From assembly GCA_024510845.1 (NCBI GenBank), contig JANEMA010000002.1:1-64000 (forward strand): 64,000 nt of DNA, given 5' to 3'. The stretch's first letter is position 1. The number at the start of each line of letters is the position of its first letter. Origin of the DNA: Gammaproteobacteria bacterium (lineage in GTDB: Bacteria > Pseudomonadota > Gammaproteobacteria > Chromatiales > Chromatiaceae). A program made the position numbers and the translations under genes. Positions 28,523-41,334 of the stretch are shown here, piece by piece. The notes beneath the pieces were generated by a model. It did no database searches. It was not told where the DNA came from and saw only the letters and a list, made by a program, of their open reading frames with translations.

Positions 28523-29566
28523 TCACAGAAGCCAGACCCTGGGGATCTCATGAGCTGCCAATGGTTTCACCGGCAGAATGTGAGCCACTCCATGACAGTC
28601 GGTGTATTCCACCTCCACTACATCAACCTGCTTGCCCTGACTGTAACGAGCGACGATACGCGCGGCCAGCTCGATGTCTTCCTCACCGGGATTACCATCG
28701 ATAAGAGTAAAGGGTCCGCCATGGCTGACAGTACGCAGATGAGGATACTGATTGCGGTAACCCTGCAGGAAGTTCCCTTCGCCTTCTTCGCGCGCCACGA
28801 TCAATTTGTAGTGAGGAACAGGACGGATATGCCGACCGACCTTGAGCAGCAGGATATCGTCGAGCTCATACTGACGATCACCACGGGCCTTCCAGAGATC
28901 GGCCAGCTTTACCGAGTATTGTTCATCGGTAAGGAAACAACAGCCGCCAGCTGGCTGGGCATAATCAGTGAAACCGTACCTTGCTGCCAATGCCATCTGC
29001 GGTTTGCGGGAACGGCCGGAAAAATCGAACAGCTTTCTACGATCGACCCAACCTTCGCACTCGGGAAAGGTAGGGGGCAGATTCTTCGCGCACAGCGGGC
29101 GCAGCAGGCGGGCACCAATACCCGAGTCACGCTGCACCACTGGCATGGTGTCCTTGCGCTGCGACTTGGGTCGCTGGCCGACTACCTCACCAGTAATGAC
29201 GAAATCGAAATCGTGTTCCTCTATCCATTCCGCAGCCTTGCGCACCATGAAGATCTTGCAATCCAGGCACGGATTGAGATGGGCACCATAGCCATACTTT
29301 GGATTGAATACCACATCCTTGTATTCATCGACGATATCGATGATGTGCAGCTTGATTCCCAGCTGCTCGGCCACCCAGAGGGCATTGTTGCGTTTCGGCT
29401 TCTTCCGATCCTTCTTTCGGATGGCATGAGTATGCCCCTCCACGCAGAAGCCTGTGAAGAAATTCACGCCTTCCACGTGGATGTCCTGTTCCTGGACAAT
29501 CTTCGCCGCGAGCAAAGAATCCAGCCCGCCGGAGATGAGTGCCAATGCCTTGCGTTGCCGGGTCAT
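28523..29566 (-). CDS. PP-loop ATPase, ThiI/MnmA-like tRNA thiolation-family protein
   Basis: [23 protein letters not shown]-loop; [22 protein letters not shown]. Confidence 0.75.
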   Translation of the reverse strand: MTRQRKALALISGGLDSLLAAKIVQEQDIHVEGVNFFTGFCVEGHTHAIRKKDRKKPKRNNALWVAEQLGIKLHIIDIVDEYKDVVFNPKYGYGAHLNPCLDCKIFMVRKAAEWIEEHDFDFVITGEVVGQRPKSQRKDTMPVVQRDSGIGARLLRPLCAKNLPPTFPECEGWVDRRKLFDFSGRSRKPQMALAARYGFTDYAQPAGGCCFLTDEQYSVKLADLWKARGDRQYELDDILLLKVGRHIRPVPHYKLIVAREEGEGNFLQGYRNQYPHLRTVSHGGPFTLIDGNPGEEDIELAARIVARYSQGKQVDVVEVEYTDCHGVAHILPVKPLAAHEIPRVWLL

Positions 29567-29684
29567 GAAGATGCCTGTCGATGTGGTGAAACGGGACATT
29601 ATAAGGAGTGAAGAACCATGGAGCCTGTATAATCCCCGATTTTCAAGCGGGGTCCGCTCGCTTGCCGGTGGAGAAACATCAGAC

Positions 29685-30611
29685 ATGAGTCAAGGTACGG
29701 ACGTATCGACCTTCCAGGGGCTGATCTTCGCCCTGCAACACTATTGGGCAGAGCAGGGTTGCGTAATCCTGCAGCCATACGACATGGAGATGGGCGCGGG
29801 CACTTTCCACACCGCAACCTTCCTGCGTTCCATAGGGCCGGAACCATGGAACGCTGCCTATGTGCAACCATCACGCCGACCGACCGACGGGCGCTACGGG
29901 GAGAACCCCAATCGTCTGCAGCACTACTATCAGTTCCAGGTGGTGATAAAACCTTCTCCCAAGAACATTCAGGAACTGTACCTGGGTTCATTGCGGCTAC
30001 TTGGCATCGACCCACTGGTGCACGACATCCGCTTCGTCGAGGACAACTGGGAATCACCCACCCTGGGCGCCTGGGGCTTGGGTTGGGAGGTCTGGCTGAA
30101 TGGCATGGAGGTCACCCAGTTCACCTATTTTCAGCAAGTCGGCGGCCTCGACTGCCGGCCGGTGACCGGTGAAATCACCTATGGGCTGGAACGTATCTCC
30201 ATGTATCTGCAGGGCGTGGAGTCAGTCTACGACCTGGTCTGGACCCATGCTCCGCAGAGCAGCGTGACCTATGGTGACGTATTCCACCAGAACGAGGTCG
30301 AACAGTCGGGATACAACTTCGAACACGCTGACGTAGACTTCCTGTTCGGCCTGTTCGAGCAGTACGAGAAGACATCACAACAACTGATCAAACTAAGTCT
30401 GCCCCTGCCTGCCTATGAACAGGTACTCAAGGCATCGCACACCTTCAACTTGCTGGACGCCCGGCATGCCATCTCGGTGACCGAACGCCAACGCTATATC
30501 CTGCGCATACGCGCCTTGGCCCGAGCCGTGGCCCAAGCCTATTACGACACCCGCGAACGCTTGGGCTTCCCCATGCTCTCCGAAAATCGAGCCAAGGAGG
30601 CCAGCACATGA
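29685..30611 (+). CDS. glyQ: Glycyl-tRNA synthetase alpha chain
   Basis: [40 protein letters not shown]. Confidence 0.98.
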   Translation: MSQGTDVSTFQGLIFALQHYWAEQGCVILQPYDMEMGAGTFHTATFLRSIGPEPWNAAYVQPSRRPTDGRYGENPNRLQHYYQFQVVIKPSPKNIQELYLGSLRLLGIDPLVHDIRFVEDNWESPTLGAWGLGWEVWLNGMEVTQFTYFQQVGGLDCRPVTGEITYGLERISMYLQGVESVYDLVWTHAPQSSVTYGDVFHQNEVEQSGYNFEHADVDFLFGLFEQYEKTSQQLIKLSLPLPAYEQVLKASHTFNLLDARHAISVTERQRYILRIRALARAVAQAYYDTRERLGFPMLSENRAKEAST

Positions 30612-32698
30612 GCGATCGTGCCGACCTATTGTTCGAACTGGGTACCGAGGAACTACCACCGACTGCCCTCAAACACCTGTCCAGTGCCCTCGAAGAAGAT
30701 TTTCTGACCGGTCTTTCCGAGGCACAACTGGCGCACGGGGAGGTGATTTCCTACGCCACACCCCGCCGCCTGGCACTGTTGGTGCGTGATCTGGAGAAAC
30801 GCCAGCCCGACCGCAACGTGGAACGCCGCGGGCCCGCGGTGAAAACAGCCTTCGATGCCGAGAGTCGGCCCACCAAAGCCGCCGAGGGTTTTGCACGATC
30901 CTGCGGGACTACCGTGGATCAACTCGAACGCCTGGAAACCGACAAAGGCGAATGGTTGATGTTCCGTTCTCATCAGCCTGGCCAACCCACAGCCGAACTG
31001 CTGCCCGCTATCGCCGAGCGAGCACTCGATCGCCTGCCCATTCCCAAGCGCATGCGCTGGGGCGACTCCGAAGCACAGTTTATACGCCCGGTACACTGGT
31101 TGGTATTTCTGCATGGCGACACCGTGGTCGAGTGCACCTTGCTGGATACCCCGGCCGGCCGCGTCACCCGCGGCCACCGTTTCCATCACCCCGAGGGCAT
31201 CACCCTCTATGACCCGGCCAACTATGTAGCCATTCTCGAGAATGTGGGAAAAGTGATCGCTTACTTCCCGGATCGACGCTCTCGCATTCACACCCAGATC
31301 GATGCCACCGCAAAGAAACTCGGCGGAATAGCCGATATCGATGAGGCCCTGCTCGACGAAGTCACCGCGCTCAACGAATGGCCAGTACCGGTTGCCGGCT
31401 GCTTCGATGCGGACTTCCTCAAAGTGCCGCACGAAGCGCTGGTGAGCACCATGAAAGGTAACCAGAAGTATTTTCCAGTGTTCGATTCCGAAGGACACCT
31501 GATGAATCACTTCATCACCATCGCCAACATCGAGAGTCGCGAGCCCGAGAAGATCCGTACCGGCAACGAACGAGTGATCCGCCCACGGTTAGCCGACGCC
31601 CGGTTCTTCTGGGAGCATGACGGCAAAAAACGTCTCGAAGATCACATGGACTCACTCAAAAACGTGGTATTCGAGAAGCGTCTGGGGTCCATGTACGAGA
31701 AATCCGAGCGGGTGGCGGCACTGGCCGTGTACATCGCAGAACATATTGGAGGAGACGTCGATAAGGCGCGACGCGCCGGCATGCTCAGTCGTTGTGACCT
31801 GATGACCAAGATGGTCTACGAATTTCCCGACATGCAGGGCATCATGGGCCGTTACCAGGCACTGCGCGACGGCGAGGATCCCGAACCAGCGAAAGCGCTG
31901 GACGAGTTCTATATGCCACGTTTCTCCGGCGACCGTCTGCCCGAAACACAGACCGGCATCGCGTTGGCGCTGTCCGAACGCCTGGATACCCTGATCGGCA
32001 TCTTCGGCATCGGCATGAAGCCCAGTGGTGACAAGGATCCCTACGCATTGCGGCGTGCGGCACTCGGCGCCCTGCGTATTCTGCGTGAGCACTCACTCTC
32101 ATTGAACATTCTGGAACTGCTAGAGAAAGCCAGGAAACAACTCACTGACCGACTGGACGATGATAACGTCGTCGAAACAGTATGGCAGTTCATGCGTAAC
32201 CGTTTGCGACAGCTGTATACCGACACCGGAATTCCAGGCGACATATTCGAAGCCGTGATCACGGTGGCACCTCCGAACCTGGCCGATATCGAGCAACGCA
32301 CCCGGGCGATACAGGTCTTCCTGAAGCTGCCCCAGGCCGAGGCACTGATCGCCGCCAACAAGCGCATCGGAAACATCCTGAAAAAAACTGGTGAGGACAT
32401 TCCCCACACCGTCAATCCCGGGCACTTCGAAAACATGGTGGAACAACGACTGCTCGACGAGATCAAGACCGTCGAAGACGTCCTGTTTCTGTGCACCAGT
32501 GACTACACCAAGCAACTCAAAACTCTGGCTCGTTTGCATGAACCGACCGACCATTTCTTCAATGAGGTCATGGTGATGACCAAAAATCCGCTGGTACGCG
32601 CCAATCGGCTCGCCTTGTTGCGACGCGCACGCGAACTGTTCCTTCAGGTGGCCGACATCGGATGCTTGCAGACAGAAAGGAGAGAATCTTCTGCATGA
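30608..32698 (+). CDS. glyS: Glycyl-tRNA synthetase beta chain
   Basis: [19 protein letters not shown]; 696 aa; ATGA overlap with glyQ. Confidence 0.98.
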   Translation: MSDRADLLFELGTEELPPTALKHLSSALEEDFLTGLSEAQLAHGEVISYATPRRLALLVRDLEKRQPDRNVERRGPAVKTAFDAESRPTKAAEGFARSCGTTVDQLERLETDKGEWLMFRSHQPGQPTAELLPAIAERALDRLPIPKRMRWGDSEAQFIRPVHWLVFLHGDTVVECTLLDTPAGRVTRGHRFHHPEGITLYDPANYVAILENVGKVIAYFPDRRSRIHTQIDATAKKLGGIADIDEALLDEVTALNEWPVPVAGCFDADFLKVPHEALVSTMKGNQKYFPVFDSEGHLMNHFITIANIESREPEKIRTGNERVIRPRLADARFFWEHDGKKRLEDHMDSLKNVVFEKRLGSMYEKSERVAALAVYIAEHIGGDVDKARRAGMLSRCDLMTKMVYEFPDMQGIMGRYQALRDGEDPEPAKALDEFYMPRFSGDRLPETQTGIALALSERLDTLIGIFGIGMKPSGDKDPYALRRAALGALRILREHSLSLNILELLEKARKQLTDRLDDDNVVETVWQFMRNRLRQLYTDTGIPGDIFEAVITVAPPNLADIEQRTRAIQVFLKLPQAEALIAANKRIGNILKKTGEDIPHTVNPGHFENMVEQRLLDEIKTVEDVLFLCTSDYTKQLKTLARLHEPTDHFFNEVMVMTKNPLVRANRLALLRRARELFLQVADIGCLQTERRESSA

Positions 32699-33039
32699 AA
32701 ACAACGGATCACAACTCCTGGGACGCTATGCTAGCCGTTGTACAGGCGTTTCATGACAAGCATGACTTCCGCAACACAGGAGGCGAGGAACTCGGCTATC
32801 GAGTAGCCTTGATGGCCGAGGAACTGGGCGAGATCTCAAGCTGTGTAACCAAAGGCAAGAGCACTACCGCCCTGGCCGAGGAAGTGGCCGACCTCCTGAT
32901 TCTGCTGATGGGTACGGGCATCGCCGCCAACTTCGATCTCAAGCAGGCCTTCTGGGAGAAGATGGATAGACTGATGCAGCGCGAATCGCGCATGATCAAT
33001 GGACGTATCCGGGTTTCCGAATTTCGTGACATGGAGTGA
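32695..33039 (+). CDS. MazG-like NTP pyrophosphohydrolase family protein
   Basis: MAEELGEISSCVTKG..ALAEEVADLLILLMGTG; ATGA overlap with glyS stop. Confidence 0.75.
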   Translation: MKTTDHNSWDAMLAVVQAFHDKHDFRNTGGEELGYRVALMAEELGEISSCVTKGKSTTALAEEVADLLILLMGTGIAANFDLKQAFWEKMDRLMQRESRMINGRIRVSEFRDME

Positions 33040-33099
33040 ACGACACCAACGCAGCATGACTTCTTGCTGTATCTGTCACTGGTGGTCTGCTGTCAGTAA

Positions 33100-33440
33100 A
33101 AAAGCTGCGCATCACTCCTGCTGGCCTGGAGGCAATCACACAGTTCGACTATACCCAGTCACTGGGTGGCATTGAGCACCAACCAACCGGCTCTTGATGA
33201 GAGACGCCTGACCATCAAGATGCCGAATACAATTCATGCACACCTGGCCGAAAATCTAGCCCACATCAACGATTACCTTAGGTTCCCCGCCCATCTGTAC
33301 ACACACCGAGGCAAGCCATTGTGATTGCCGTAAACCCGATACCAAGACACTGCGTGAGATAGCCAATCGGCTGCACACCCCGCTGGATAGGGGAACGCTG
33401 ATCGGCGACAATGTAATTGATATCTAAGGTAGCCTGGACC
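33100..33440 (+). pseudogene. gmhB: Relic of gmhB (heptose-1,7-bisphosphate 7-phosphatase)
   Basis: VALSTNQPALDERRLTIKMPNTIHAHLAENLAHIND..., then CDCRKPDTKTLREIANRLHTPLDRGTLIGDNVIDI* with frameshifts; sits between glyS and the acyltransferase. Confidence 0.8.
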
Positions 33441-33559
33441 ACAGACACCATGCTGCTACTGATGCTCACCAGCTGATGACACGAAAACCGGAAAGATTTT
33501 CTCGAGATCCCGGCCTTCGGCGACCCAGAGCACCCCGTTTCCTGGATACTTACTCAACA

Positions 33560-34285
33560 ATGATCCTGTTACGTTCATTCATCTATTTTATGCTCATGTC
33601 ACTGACCGTGATCAGTCACGGCCTGACGATTGCGATACTGGGCCGTTTCCTCGGCACGGATTTCAGCGATCGAGTGGCCACGCATTGGGGCCGACTCAAC
33701 ATCGGCCTGCAACGTGCCGTTTGCGGATTGCACATCCATATCAAAGGTGCGGAACATTTACCCCGGGGAGCCGCCATCCTCATGACCAAGCACCAATCCA
33801 CCTGGGAGACGATCGCCCTACGCGGTCTGCTTGCACCGCACCAATCCTGGGTACTGAAACAGGAACTTCTGAAAATCCCCTTTTTCGGCTGGGCACTGGG
33901 TTCCTGCCGTGCAATTCCCATCGATCGCAAGGCCGGACGCAAGGCTGTACTTCAAGTCGTTAAAGAGGGCAAGCTGGCACTGAACGATGGGCGCATCGTG
34001 GTAATCTTCCCAGAGGGTACTCGCACCGCACCCGGCGAACGCCGCCGATACAGTATTGGCGGTGCCATCCTCGCAGAGAAATCCGGCTACCCGGTAGTGC
34101 CAGTGGCACACAATGCCGGTATCTACTGGAAACGACGGGGTATAAAAAAGTACCCGGGCACCATTGACATGCGTATCGGATCACCTATTTCCAGTACCGA
34201 CAAGAAGGCCAAGAAAATCATCGCCGAAGTCGAGAACTGGATCGAAGGTGAAATGAAAAAATTACCATCACAACTACACCAATAG
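33560..34285 (+). CDS. 1-acyl-sn-glycerol-3-phosphate acyltransferase (PlsC family)
   Basis: LMTKHQSTWETIAL, IFPEGTRTAPGERRRY. Confidence 0.92.
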   Translation: MILLRSFIYFMLMSLTVISHGLTIAILGRFLGTDFSDRVATHWGRLNIGLQRAVCGLHIHIKGAEHLPRGAAILMTKHQSTWETIALRGLLAPHQSWVLKQELLKIPFFGWALGSCRAIPIDRKAGRKAVLQVVKEGKLALNDGRIVVIFPEGTRTAPGERRRYSIGGAILAEKSGYPVVPVAHNAGIYWKRRGIKKYPGTIDMRIGSPISSTDKKAKKIIAEVENWIEGEMKKLPSQLHQ

Positions 34286-34379
34286 CGAAGTGGTCGCTTA
34301 CTTCAGGAAAGTACCGATATCGTTTGATATTTCGATATGGGTTTAGCATCTGCCTGCCGGACAGATCGAGGTACCATAC

Positions 34380-36866
<2,487 letters not shown>

Positions 36867-37922
36867 TCAGGACAGTTCCCCCTGTTCCACGTGAAACATC
36901 CTGGCTTCGTCGAGGATACCCAGGCCTTCCCCTTCGAGTGAAGTCACCACTATTTGGGGATAGACGCTATCCAATTCAGTAACGAGCTTGTCACGATTTG
37001 AGCGATCCAACTCAGCAGGGAGATCATCGAAGAGCAGTACTGGCGCTCGACCTACCCGCCCACGGTAAATTTGCGCCTGAGCAATCATCAGGGCAGCCAC
37101 CAGCATCTTCAATTGACCCCGGGACAAAATCTTGCCCCCTCGTCCAATCTCCGTATCTATGATGAAATCGACCCTGTGAGGACCGACACCCGTATAACCC
37201 TGTCGCTTGTCGATTTCCCGATGCGCATCGAGACTCTCCTGTAAAGACATACCAATACGCCAACCTGATCGATAATGGAAACTCACAGAAAAGTCCAACA
37301 GCCAATTCGTAAGCCGAGCCTCGGTCCCAGCAATCAAGCGTTCGATATAAACACGTCGGATAGTATCGATAACAGTTCCCGTTTCCACCAGTACCTGATC
37401 CCACTGAAAGGCCAGTCCTCCACCCTGACGTAAGGCAGCATTTCGCTGTTGTAACGCTCGACTGTAGCGCTGCATCAACGAGAGATACTCCGGTTCCACG
37501 TGGAACAATCCGGTATCGATCAGTTGTCTACGAAACTCCGGTGAACCTTGCACCAACTGTTGCGAATCAGGGCCGATAAACTGCACCGGCAACAAACGTA
37601 ACACCTCCGACCGCCGAACACTGGAGCACCCATCCAGACGAACCACCAGCTGCTTGCGTTCTCGGCGTATCCCCAGTGCATGACAATTCCCGGACGGGTC
37701 CTCAAAACGCGAAAACAGTTCTGTAGCCTCGGCTCCCTTGCGAATCAGTGGCGCCGTATCCCGATACCTGAACGACCGACCGACCGACAACAGATACAAT
37801 GCCTCGATAATTGAGGTCTTTCCGGCACCGTTTGGCCCGGCAACCAAATTGATACCCGGGGACAAAGTAAGTCGTACATCACGAATGATGCGCAGATCCT
37901 TTATCGAAAGTTCCGAAAACAT
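36867..37922 (-). CDS. recF: DNA replication and repair protein RecF
   Basis: MFSELSIKDLRIIRDVRLTLSPGINLVAGPNGAGKTSIIEALYLLSVGRSFR. Confidence 0.96.
   Translation of the reverse strand: MFSELSIKDLRIIRDVRLTLSPGINLVAGPNGAGKTSIIEALYLLSVGRSFRYRDTAPLIRKGAEATELFSRFEDPSGNCHALGIRRERKQLVVRLDGCSSVRRSEVLRLLPVQFIGPDSQQLVQGSPEFRRQLIDTGLFHVEPEYLSLMQRYSRALQQRNAALRQGGGLAFQWDQVLVETGTVIDTIRRVYIERLIAGTEARLTNWLLDFSVSFHYRSGWRIGMSLQESLDAHREIDKRQGYTGVGPHRVDFIIDTEIGRGGKILSRGQLKMLVAALMIAQAQIYRGRVGRAPVLLFDDLPAELDRSNRDKLVTELDSVYPQIVVTSLEGEGLGILDEARMFHVEQGELS
36883..36898. promoter_or_regulatory. parS centromere-like site
   Basis: TGTTCCACGTGAAACA, 15/16 to TGTTTCACGTGAAACA; parAB encoded at 18-20 kb. Confidence 0.85.
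37492..37507. promoter_or_regulatory. Second, weaker parS-like site
   Basis: GGTTCCACGTGGAACA; 13/16 to the parS consensus. Confidence 0.45.
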
Positions 37923-37938
37923 AACGCGCAATAGTCTA

Positions 37939-37966
37939 GAAAAAAGGGGCTTGGCGCCCCTTTTTT
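37939..37966. terminator. Bidirectional hairpin terminator between dnaN and recF
   Basis: AAAAAAGGGGC-TTG-GCGCCCCTTTTTT. Confidence 0.75.
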
Positions 37967-38008
37967 CTCTCCGATGAGAGTGCCTTTTCCTGACCCCATC
38001 TCGATTAG

Positions 38009-39109
38009 TTACAGCCGCATGGGCATGACTACATAACGACAATCCATGGAACCGGCAGGTGTCATCAGTGCGCTAGAGCTGGAATCGATCAACGACATAC
38101 TTACCTGCTTTGTATCCAATACATTGAGCACATCCAGTAGATAACCCACATTGAAACCGACGATGATCTCGTTGCCCTGATAATCGATTTCCAGTTCCTC
38201 TTTTGCTTCGTCCTGTTCCGAATTATGTGCATGAAGGTGCAACAACTTCGGTACCAGGCGGAAGCGGATGCCCCGGTATTTCTCGTTGGAAAGGATAGAA
38301 GTCCGAATCAGCGACTGACGAAGACTATCACGGTCGGCCAGCAGTCTTTGGGTATCTCCAGAAGGCATCACCCGCTCATAGTTGGGGAAACGCCCATCGA
38401 TCAGCTTGGTGGTAAAAATCGTATTTCCAAAGCGTACCCTTGCATGACTATTGCTTATCTCCAGTTGCAAGGCTCCATCATCATCGTTCAGCAATCGCCC
38501 CAATTCGAGTACTGCCTTACGCGGGAGAATGATCTGGATATCACTACCCACACCGGTATCCAGTTCGGCATCACAAAGGGCCAGCCGATGTCCATCGGTA
38601 GCCACTGCACGCACACGATTTGTCGTGATTTCCAGCAGCAACCCGTTCAGGTAATAGCGCACATCCTGATGCGCCATGGCAAAGGCAGTCTTATCGATCA
38701 AGCGTTTGAGTATAGATTCTGGAAAATTTAACTGTTCGCTGGCTGTAGCGGGATCAATCGTAGGATAGTCCTGCGCGGGCAACATCCCTATGGTAAAGCG
38801 ACTGTAGCCAGAACGCAGTGTGGCTTTATCACCCTCGATTTCCAATGTCATCGAGGCACCCTTAGGCAACGCTCTACAGATCTCGATGAGCTTGCGAGCA
38901 GGCAGGGTGAATTCTATATCTCCGTCTGCCTCAGCACAGGCCGAGGTAGTCAACTCTACTTCGAGATCCGTGGCCGTGAACTGTAATCGTCCCGATGCTG
39001 CCGATATCAGCATATTGGCCAGAATAGGCAGAGTCTGGCGTCTTTCGACCACATTACCGACTTTCAGCAAGGGCCCAAGCAGCTCGTCTCTGTTCGTGTT
39101 GATCTTCAT
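38009..39109 (-). CDS. dnaN: DNA polymerase III beta subunit
   Basis: MKINTNRDELLGPLLKVGNVVERRQTLPILANMLI. Confidence 0.98.
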   Translation of the reverse strand: MKINTNRDELLGPLLKVGNVVERRQTLPILANMLISAASGRLQFTATDLEVELTTSACAEADGDIEFTLPARKLIEICRALPKGASMTLEIEGDKATLRSGYSRFTIGMLPAQDYPTIDPATASEQLNFPESILKRLIDKTAFAMAHQDVRYYLNGLLLEITTNRVRAVATDGHRLALCDAELDTGVGSDIQIILPRKAVLELGRLLNDDDGALQLEISNSHARVRFGNTIFTTKLIDGRFPNYERVMPSGDTQRLLADRDSLRQSLIRTSILSNEKYRGIRFRLVPKLLHLHAHNSEQDEAKEELEIDYQGNEIIVGFNVGYLLDVLNVLDTKQVSMSLIDSSSSALMTPAGSMDCRYVVMPMRL

Positions 39110-39338
39110 GTTTGACGCTCCGCTATCTAAAATCAAATTATGTCTAAATTCGCTTAATTATTACGATTAGTGCAGGGGATAACTCCCCGTCCACAAGAAA
39201 AATCACTTTATTTACATAAGCTTGCTATCGATTTTCCTTGTCAGTCGATCCGGTATGGGGGTTCTGTTCTTCTGTTGACGATCTGTGGATAAATCTTTTC
39301 GGTGATGCCATATCCCGCCATTAGCGGTTTTTCTCCCA
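39110..39338. other. Candidate oriC (dnaA-dnaN intergenic)
   Basis: AT-rich; perfect DnaA box TGTGGATAA at 39284-39292; divergence of gene orientation nearby. Confidence 0.5.
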
Positions 39339-40796
39339 TCAATTGCTCAGGGTTCTCAACAGGTTGTTGTAGTCTTCGGCCACATGCACATCTGACTCGC
39401 GTAATTCAGCCACCTTACGGGTAGCGTACAACACCGTGGTGTGATCGCGACCCCCAAAGGCCTCACCGATCTCCGGCAGACTGTGATTGGTCAATTCTTT
39501 TGCCAGTGCCATGGCGATCTGGCGTGGCCTGGCGATGGTTCGGCTGCGTTTGCTCGAGAGCAAGTCGGACACCCGAATCTTGAAGTATTCCGCTATTGTT
39601 TTCTGTATGTTTTCCAGTGTCACCATGCGTGCCTGGGCGTCGATCATGTCGCGTAGCGCTTCACGAGCGAAGTCCAGGGTGATGGGTTGCCCCGTGAACC
39701 GGGCATTGGCGTTGATGCGCCGTAATGCACCTTCGAGTTCACGGATGTTGGAGCGTATGTGCTTGCCAATGAAGAAGGCTACTTCGCTTGGCAGATCGAT
39801 ATCGAGCAGCAGCTGCGATTTGCTCATTAGGATGGCGACACGGGTTTCCAGGTCGGGGGGCTCGATATGTACCGTCAATCCCCAACCGAAGCGTGATTTG
39901 AGACGGTCTTCCAGTCCGTCGACTTCCTTGGGAAAGCGATCGCTGTTCAGCACGATCTGCTGACGGGTCTCGAACAGAGCATTGAAGGTATGGAAAAACT
40001 CTTCCTGAGATCGTCCCTTGCCCGCAAAGAATTGTACGTCGTCAATCAGCAATGCGTTGACTCCACGCATGCGTCGTTTGAACTGCTCTATGGTACCGTG
40101 TTGCAAGGCCTTGACCATCTCGGCAACGAAACCTTCCGAGTGTATATAGAGTACACGTGCGGATGGGTCGTTCTGCTTGATCAGATTGCCGACCGCGTGC
40201 ATCAGGTGGGTCTTTCCGAGCCCGACCCCGCCATAGATGAACAGGGGGTTGTACATGCGACCCGGATTTTCACCTACCTGGATACCCGCGGCGCGTGCGA
40301 GCTGGTTGGATTTTCCCTCGACGAAGGTGTCGAAGGTGAAGTCGCGGTTTGTGGTTGGCAGATCGTCACCCATCGGGGGCTCCCTGGAGGGAGTGCGGGT
40401 GCCGGTCGCGCCACTGGTTTCCTGTCGCGGTGTTTCTGGAGGTGAACCGGCAACGATCGGGGCCTGTCTGGGTGCGCTGCCGATTTCCAGGTGGATCTCC
40501 ATCGGTTCGCCATTGTTCAGTTCGTCGAGATGGGCCTGCAGCTGTACCAGATAGTGCTTGCGCACCCAGTCGAGTACGAAGGCATTGGGTGCCATCAAGC
40601 GTAACCTTCCGCCCTGTTGCACATATTGCAGGGGGCGGATCCAGGTATTGAACTGCTGTTCGGGGATGTCTCTGCCCAGCCGTTCCAAAAGATTGTTCCG
40701 GATATTAATAGTCAAGATCTGAAGCGTGCCTGTTCGTGCGTCCGAATCGGGTAACCCGCCGGTCGTTGTTATCGTGATGGAAACAGCCCATAGCAC
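39339..40796 (-). CDS. dnaA: Chromosomal replication initiator DnaA
   Basis: [35 protein letters not shown]-terminal start uncertain. Confidence 0.97.
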   Translation of the reverse strand: MLWAVSITITTTGGLPDSDARTGTLQILTINIRNNLLERLGRDIPEQQFNTWIRPLQYVQQGGRLRLMAPNAFVLDWVRKHYLVQLQAHLDELNNGEPMEIHLEIGSAPRQAPIVAGSPPETPRQETSGATGTRTPSREPPMGDDLPTTNRDFTFDTFVEGKSNQLARAAGIQVGENPGRMYNPLFIYGGVGLGKTHLMHAVGNLIKQNDPSARVLYIHSEGFVAEMVKALQHGTIEQFKRRMRGVNALLIDDVQFFAGKGRSQEEFFHTFNALFETRQQIVLNSDRFPKEVDGLEDRLKSRFGWGLTVHIEPPDLETRVAILMSKSQLLLDIDLPSEVAFFIGKHIRSNIRELEGALRRINANARFTGQPITLDFAREALRDMIDAQARMVTLENIQKTIAEYFKIRVSDLLSSKRSRTIARPRQIAMALAKELTNHSLPEIGEAFGGRDHTTVLYATRKVAELRESDVHVAEDYNNLLRTLSN

Positions 40797-40833
40797 TGGG
40801 CCTGGTACTCGATTCTAGCGCCAGAAGTCTGAG

Positions 40834-40842
40834 TTATCCACA
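40834..40842. promoter_or_regulatory. DnaA box upstream of dnaA
   Basis: perfect TTATCCACA. Confidence 0.7.
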
Positions 40843-41094
40843 GATAACAGCGGCCGTGTTTTAGCAGGCTGTTGAAAATGGTGTGAATCGGGCGTAACGG
40901 ATGGCCTTTCGGAACCCGCAATTCTCCGGCTCACCGTTCTGAACGGACTCTCTTGCTGTATGTCCGGACCTCGTATCGTGTCGCTTCTCCTTGTCCCGGT
41001 ATCTTCCACTGCAGACTGCTAGTCGATGCCTCGTGCATGCGGGAAGCGATATGCCGGGTATAATGCTCGCAGTCTCAGATCCTGGTCTTGCGCC

Positions 41095-41334
41095 ATGTCC
41101 CAACGCCATGTCCTCGATTGCTATCGTCTGCTTTGCCCCCTGCCCGTGATCCGGGTGCAGGATCGGGTGGCACAGCTTGCCACCGGAGACGAGATCGAAG
41201 TGGTATGCACCGATCCTGGTGTGCTCAACGACATCCCGGCCTGGTGCCGGCTCAACGGTCACCAAGTGCTCGAAACCCGCCAAGCCAACGGTGAATACGT
41301 CGTAGTGCTGCGTGTCGGGAGCAACCCGGTATGA
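41095..41334 (+). CDS. TusA-family sulfurtransferase/sulfur carrier
   Basis: MSQRHVLDCYRLLCPLPVIRVQDRVAQLATGDEIEVVCTDPGVLNDIPAWC; CPLP motif. Confidence 0.88.
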   Translation: MSQRHVLDCYRLLCPLPVIRVQDRVAQLATGDEIEVVCTDPGVLNDIPAWCRLNGHQVLETRQANGEYVVVLRVGSNPV

